A stretch of DNA of 7,353 bases, taken from positions 1-7,353 of the forward strand of contig JAJFMS010000522.1 in the NCBI GenBank assembly GCA_020696885.1. Reading direction: 5' to 3'. The notes under the pieces were generated by a model that saw nothing but the letters and a program-made list of their open reading frames with translations, ran no database searches and was not told where the DNA came from. This document shows positions 5,018 through 7,353 of the stretch, piece by piece (the first letter of the stretch is position 1; the number at the start of each line of letters is the position of its first letter). Source of the stretch: Armatimonadota bacterium (GTDB lineage: Bacteria; Armatimonadota; SYMT01). Both the position numbers and the translations under genes were made by a program.

Positions 5018-6625
5018 ATGTCAGACCAGAACCATCAAATACAACGGCGCCGGACCTTCGCCATTATTTCGCACCCGGACGCCGGTAAGACCACCCTCAC
5101 CGAGAAGCTGCTCCTGTACGGGGGCGCTATCGAGCACGCCGGTTCCGTCCGGGCTCGCAAGAACCAGCGCAAAGCCACCTCGGACTGGATGGCGCTGGAG
5201 CAGCAGCGCGGCATCTCCATCACCTCCACGGTGCTCCAGTTCGAGTATGAAGGCTTCATGCTCAACCTGCTGGACACCCCGGGCCACCAGGACTTCAGCG
5301 AAGACACCTACCGCACGCTGACCGCCGCGGACAGCGCGGTGATGTTGATCGACAACGCCAAGGGCGTGGAGCCGCAGACCAAGAAGCTGTTCCAGGTGTG
5401 CCGCCAGCGCGGGATCCCGATCTTCACGTTCATCAACAAGCTGGACCGCCCGGGCCAGGAGCCGCTGGAGCTGCTCTCCGAGATCGAGGAAGTGCTGGGT
5501 ATCCGCACGGTGCCGGTGAACTGGCCGATCGGGGACGGCACGGACTTCCGCGGTGTTTACGACCGTGTTACTCGGGAAGTGCACCTCTTCGAGCGCACCG
5601 AGCACGGTGCCCGCCGCGTGCCGGTGAAGGCGACCGACCTTTCCGATCCGGCGTTCGAGCGGCTGCTCGGCGCCGCGCGCTACACGAAGCTCCGGGACGA
5701 GATCGAGCTGCTCGACGGCGCCGGCGAGGACCTGGACCAGGAGAAGATCGACCGGGGCGAGATCTCCCCCGTCTTCTTCGGCAGCGCCGCCACCAACTTC
5801 GGCGTGGAGCTGTTCCTCAACTCGTTCGTGGACATGGCCCCTGCGCCGGCCGCGCGGCAGACCGCGGAGCGCGCGGTGGAGCCGGAGGAGCCGGAGTTCC
5901 GCGGCTTCATCTTCAAGATCCAGGCGAACATGGACCCGAACCACCGGGACCGCATCGCGTTCATGCGCGTGGTTTCCGGGAAGTTCGAGCGGGACATGAG
6001 CGTGCAGAACGCGCGGCTGGGCCGCCAGGTGCGCCTGACCCGCCCGCAGAAGCTGTTCGCGCAGGACCGGGTGATCATGGAAGAGGCCTACCCCGGCGAC
6101 ATCGTCGGCCTCACCAACCCCGGCGTCTTCCAGATCGGCGATACCCTCTGCACCGGGCAGCCGGTGCAGTTCAAGGGGATGCCGCGCTTCGCCCCGGAGC
6201 ACTTCGCGGTGCTGCGGAACAAGCGGATCGAGAAGTACAAGCAGTTCCAGAAAGGCATCGAGCAGCTCGGCGAAGAGGGCGTGGTCCAGGTCTTCTACGA
6301 CGTGGACGCCGCCCGCCGGGAGCCGATCCTCGCCGCCGTCGGCCGCCTGCAGTTCGAGGTGGTCCAGTTCCGCCTGATGAGCGAGTACGGCGTGGAGACG
6401 ATCCTGGAGTCGACTCCCTACAGTCACGTGCGCTGGCTGGACGGGGATGCGGACGCGCTCAAAACCATGCGCTTCTTCCACGGCTCCCGGCGAGTGGAAG
6501 ACAACTCCGGCAACTCCGCGGCGCTGTTCGACGGCGATTGGAGCCTCAACTACATGCAGGAGCAGCACCCGAAGGTGCGGTTCCTGAACCTTCCGGCCTC
6601 TGCACTCGCCTCTGCCGCGAATTAG
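5018..6625 (+). CDS. prfC: Peptide chain release factor 3 (RF3)
   Basis: RF3 is the translational GTPase that removes RF1/RF2 from the ribosome after peptide release. The 535-residue product matches the family length (529 in E. coli) and is collinear with it. Visible GTPase motifs are the P-loop SHPDAGKT (18-25), the RF3-typical [16 protein letters not shown] switch region (54-69), [18 protein letters not shown] (86-103) and NKLD (140-143). Later come [36 protein letters not shown] and [11 protein letters not shown], with [21 protein letters not shown] in the C-terminal domain. ATG 5018 is chosen because the family alignment begins there (MSDQ...[16 protein letters not shown]). The in-frame extension to GTG 4871 overlaps the promoter and is not RF3-like. 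The gene is intact, apparently monocistronic, and divergent from the beta-sandwich gene. Confidence 0.97.
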   Translation: MSDQNHQIQRRRTFAIISHPDAGKTTLTEKLLLYGGAIEHAGSVRARKNQRKATSDWMALEQQRGISITSTVLQFEYEGFMLNLLDTPGHQDFSEDTYRTLTAADSAVMLIDNAKGVEPQTKKLFQVCRQRGIPIFTFINKLDRPGQEPLELLSEIEEVLGIRTVPVNWPIGDGTDFRGVYDRVTREVHLFERTEHGARRVPVKATDLSDPAFERLLGAARYTKLRDEIELLDGAGEDLDQEKIDRGEISPVFFGSAATNFGVELFLNSFVDMAPAPAARQTAERAVEPEEPEFRGFIFKIQANMDPNHRDRIAFMRVVSGKFERDMSVQNARLGRQVRLTRPQKLFAQDRVIMEEAYPGDIVGLTNPGVFQIGDTLCTGQPVQFKGMPRFAPEHFAVLRNKRIEKYKQFQKGIEQLGEEGVVQVFYDVDAARREPILAAVGRLQFEVVQFRLMSEYGVETILESTPYSHVRWLDGDADALKTMRFFHGSRRVEDNSGNSAALFDGDWSLNYMQEQHPKVRFLNLPASALASAAN

Positions 6626-6663
6626 CAGTCCCCTCCGTTCTAACGCTCGTTAGCTGGTAGGGC

Positions 6664-6699
6664 GGGCGGTCCCTCTCCGCCCCGGCAGGGGTTGGTTTT
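6664..6699 (+). terminator. Possible prfC terminator
   Basis: GGGCGG (6664-6669), loop TCCCTCT, CCGCCC (6677-6682). An alternative stem CCCC-GGCA-GGGG (6680-6691) is followed by TTGGTTTT (6692-6699). It lies about 40 bases after the prfC stop. The stems are short and the T-run is interrupted, so this is a moderate candidate. Confidence 0.35.
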
Positions 6700-6701
6700 G
6701 G

Positions 6702-6728
6702 CCTCGGCCAGGCATGGCTTGGCCGAGG
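6702..6728. repeat. 12-bp stem with 3-base loop downstream of prfC
   Basis: CCTCGGCCAGGC (6702-6713), loop ATG, GCTTGGCCGAGG (6717-6728): all 12 positions pair, one as G-U. It is followed by GGGGTGCGAG, so it does not look like an intrinsic terminator on the plus strand. On the minus strand it is followed by CCAAAACC, also not a U-run. Confidence 0.6.
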
Positions 6729-6871
6729 GGGTGCGAGCCCGACACGAGGGATTGGAAATCACCTCGCTGGGTGCCTGCGGCCAGTCGTCCTCCGGACGGG
6801 ATGCCCCTTTAGTCCAGACGAGCAAGCGTGCGCGGTCATTTACTCGTTAATCCACAACGCACCGGGCTACT

Positions 6872-6937
6872 CGACCGAACGCCCGTAAACGGGTCTCCCG
6901 CTGGCTGCCCACAGGCCCCTTGAGGGGCGTTCGGTCG
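6872..6937. repeat. Perfect 13-bp inverted repeat with nested hairpins
   Basis: CGACCGAACGCCC (6872-6884) and GGGCGTTCGGTCG (6925-6937) are perfect reverse complements enclosing 40 bases. Competing inner stems overlap each arm: CCCGT-AA-ACGGG (6882-6893) and GCCCC-TTGA-GGGGC (6915-6928). Either one long stem or a two-hairpin fold can form, but not both in full. It could be a structured RNA, a cruciform protein-binding site or the inverted ends of a tiny element. Confidence 0.7.
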
Positions 6938-7005
6938 GATAGGCAGGTCGTTCACGGCCTGCCGGGCGTAGAGCTTGCAACCAGTAGTCGTGCGATCGGA
7001 ACAGT

Positions 7006-7293
7006 ATGATGTCGCTAGCGCGCGTGTCGGGGGAGAATGGCATCGAGGTCCACCTCATCGGAGCGGAAGGTTGGGACGACTTCGAAGCGGTAGCGAAGTG
7101 GCTCGAGAAGAGTTGCGATGCCGTAGTGGTCGACAGATTGGATGGCATCTGCACGCGCACCTGGAAGTTCGAGATCCAAGGCGAGGAGGTGACCCTGAAG
7201 CATCACGACGACATCGGAGACTACCTCGTCTGTCGCACGGAAACCGAGGCCATTCGGGACATGCTGGGGGATCTGGAGCGGCGAATACCTTAG
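7006..7293 (+). CDS. Small protein of unknown function (95 residues)
   Basis: Starts MMSLARVSGENGIEVHLIGAEG from ATG 7006 or ATG 7009; the weak CGGA at 6997-7000 suits 7009 slightly better. TAG stop at 7291-7293. The composition is acidic and well mixed, like a small soluble alpha/beta protein: a helix DDFEAVAKWLEKSCDAVVVDRL, strands around TRTWKFEIQGEEVTLKHHDDIGDYLVCRT, then a helix ETEAIRDMLGDLERRI. It has no signal peptide, membrane segment, zinc motif or helix-turn-helix. Size and style resemble small immunity or accessory proteins, but no toxin gene is visible and I do not recognise the family. Codon bias towards G/C-ending codons supports it being real over the two overlapping frames. 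Confidence 0.65.
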   Translation: MMSLARVSGENGIEVHLIGAEGWDDFEAVAKWLEKSCDAVVVDRLDGICTRTWKFEIQGEEVTLKHHDDIGDYLVCRTETEAIRDMLGDLERRIP

Positions 7294-7353
7294 CTATGGA
7301 GCCGGCACGAGAACGACCTGCCGCGCCGTGAACCCCGGTGCCGTATCGCGAGC
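7294..7353 (-). CDS. Possible C-terminal end of a minus-strand gene running off the window
   Basis: On the minus strand the frame is open from the right edge to a TAG (complement of 7294-7296) and reads ARDTAPGFTARQVVLVPAP. This looks like an ordinary protein C terminus, and about two thirds of its codons end in G or C. It would be convergent with the 95-residue gene, with the two stop codons directly abutting. Only 19 codons are visible, so this is tentative. Confidence 0.3.
   Translation of the reverse strand, partial: ARDTAPGFTARQVVLVPAP

Larger units (their letters stand above)
6626..7005. other. 380-base gene-free, hairpin-rich intergenic region
   Basis: No frame here reads like a protein; the 61-codon minus-strand frame at 6640-6825 is rich in Pro/Arg/Ala and lacks a ribosome binding site. 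The region holds at least five inverted repeats: CTAACG-CT-CGTTAG (6640-6653), the prfC terminator candidate, the stem at 6702-6728, the compound stem at 6872-6937 and GGCAGG/CCTGCC (6942-6947 and 6958-6963). It may encode a structured RNA or be a decayed or repetitive intergenic element. No known RNA family is recognised. Confidence 0.5.

Noticed and set aside
5021..6568. Minus-strand open frame of 515 codons
   Set aside because: It lies entirely antisense to an intact, family-matched prfC; its His/Leu/Val/Glu-rich text is typical of the complement of a GC-rich gene.
1..7353. tRNA, rRNA, transposase or defence-system genes
   Set aside because: No cloverleaf, rRNA core sequence, DDE/tyrosine recombinase motif or nuclease/helicase motif was seen in any frame.

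Overview
The window is GC-rich bacterial chromosome with G/C-ending codons in the convincing genes. No rRNA, tRNA, CRISPR array, recognisable transposase or phage gene was found. The mix of genes (delta-60 repeat protein, an STN-domain exported protein, a phytanoyl-CoA dioxygenase relative, a secreted duplicated beta-sandwich protein, prfC) together with an ACACAGA-type intergenic inverted repeat fits an environmental Gram-negative lineage. Armatimonadota or a neighbouring phylum is a guess from gene style only.

Layout, left to right: (1) 1-533, the C-terminal part of a delta-60 repeat protein. (2) 676-2434, an exported protein with an N-terminal STN-like domain, now split by a frameshift near 1655-1690 into two overlapping reading frames. 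(3) 2435-2755, a 13-bp stem-loop, a possible 38-codon gene whose Shine-Dalgarno lies in that stem, and a GC-rich terminator-like hairpin. (4) 2756-3374, a PhyH-family Fe(II)/2-oxoglutarate oxygenase gene that has lost an internal segment, including the expected distal iron-binding histidine, and changes frame at the scar. (5) 3375-3523, a pair of 43-nt near-perfect inverted arms lying between two convergent genes. (6) 3526-4707 (minus), an exported protein made of two homologous beta-sandwich domains. (7) 4708-5017, a divergent promoter region with a good sigma70-type promoter for prfC and two hairpins in its leader. (8) 5018-6625, intact prfC (release factor 3), the one clear housekeeping gene. 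(9) 6626-7005, a gene-free stretch dense in inverted repeats. (10) 7006-7293, an unrecognised 95-residue protein, with a possible minus-strand gene end running off the right edge.

The genes do not form an obvious pathway. Outside prfC and the secreted beta-sandwich gene, the region looks accessory and partly decaying: two damaged genes lie close together, next to a repeat element. The unexplained signals are the structured non-coding stretches at 2459-2693, 3375-3523 and 6664-6963. I found no evidence strong enough to claim a new defence, mobile or regulatory system.
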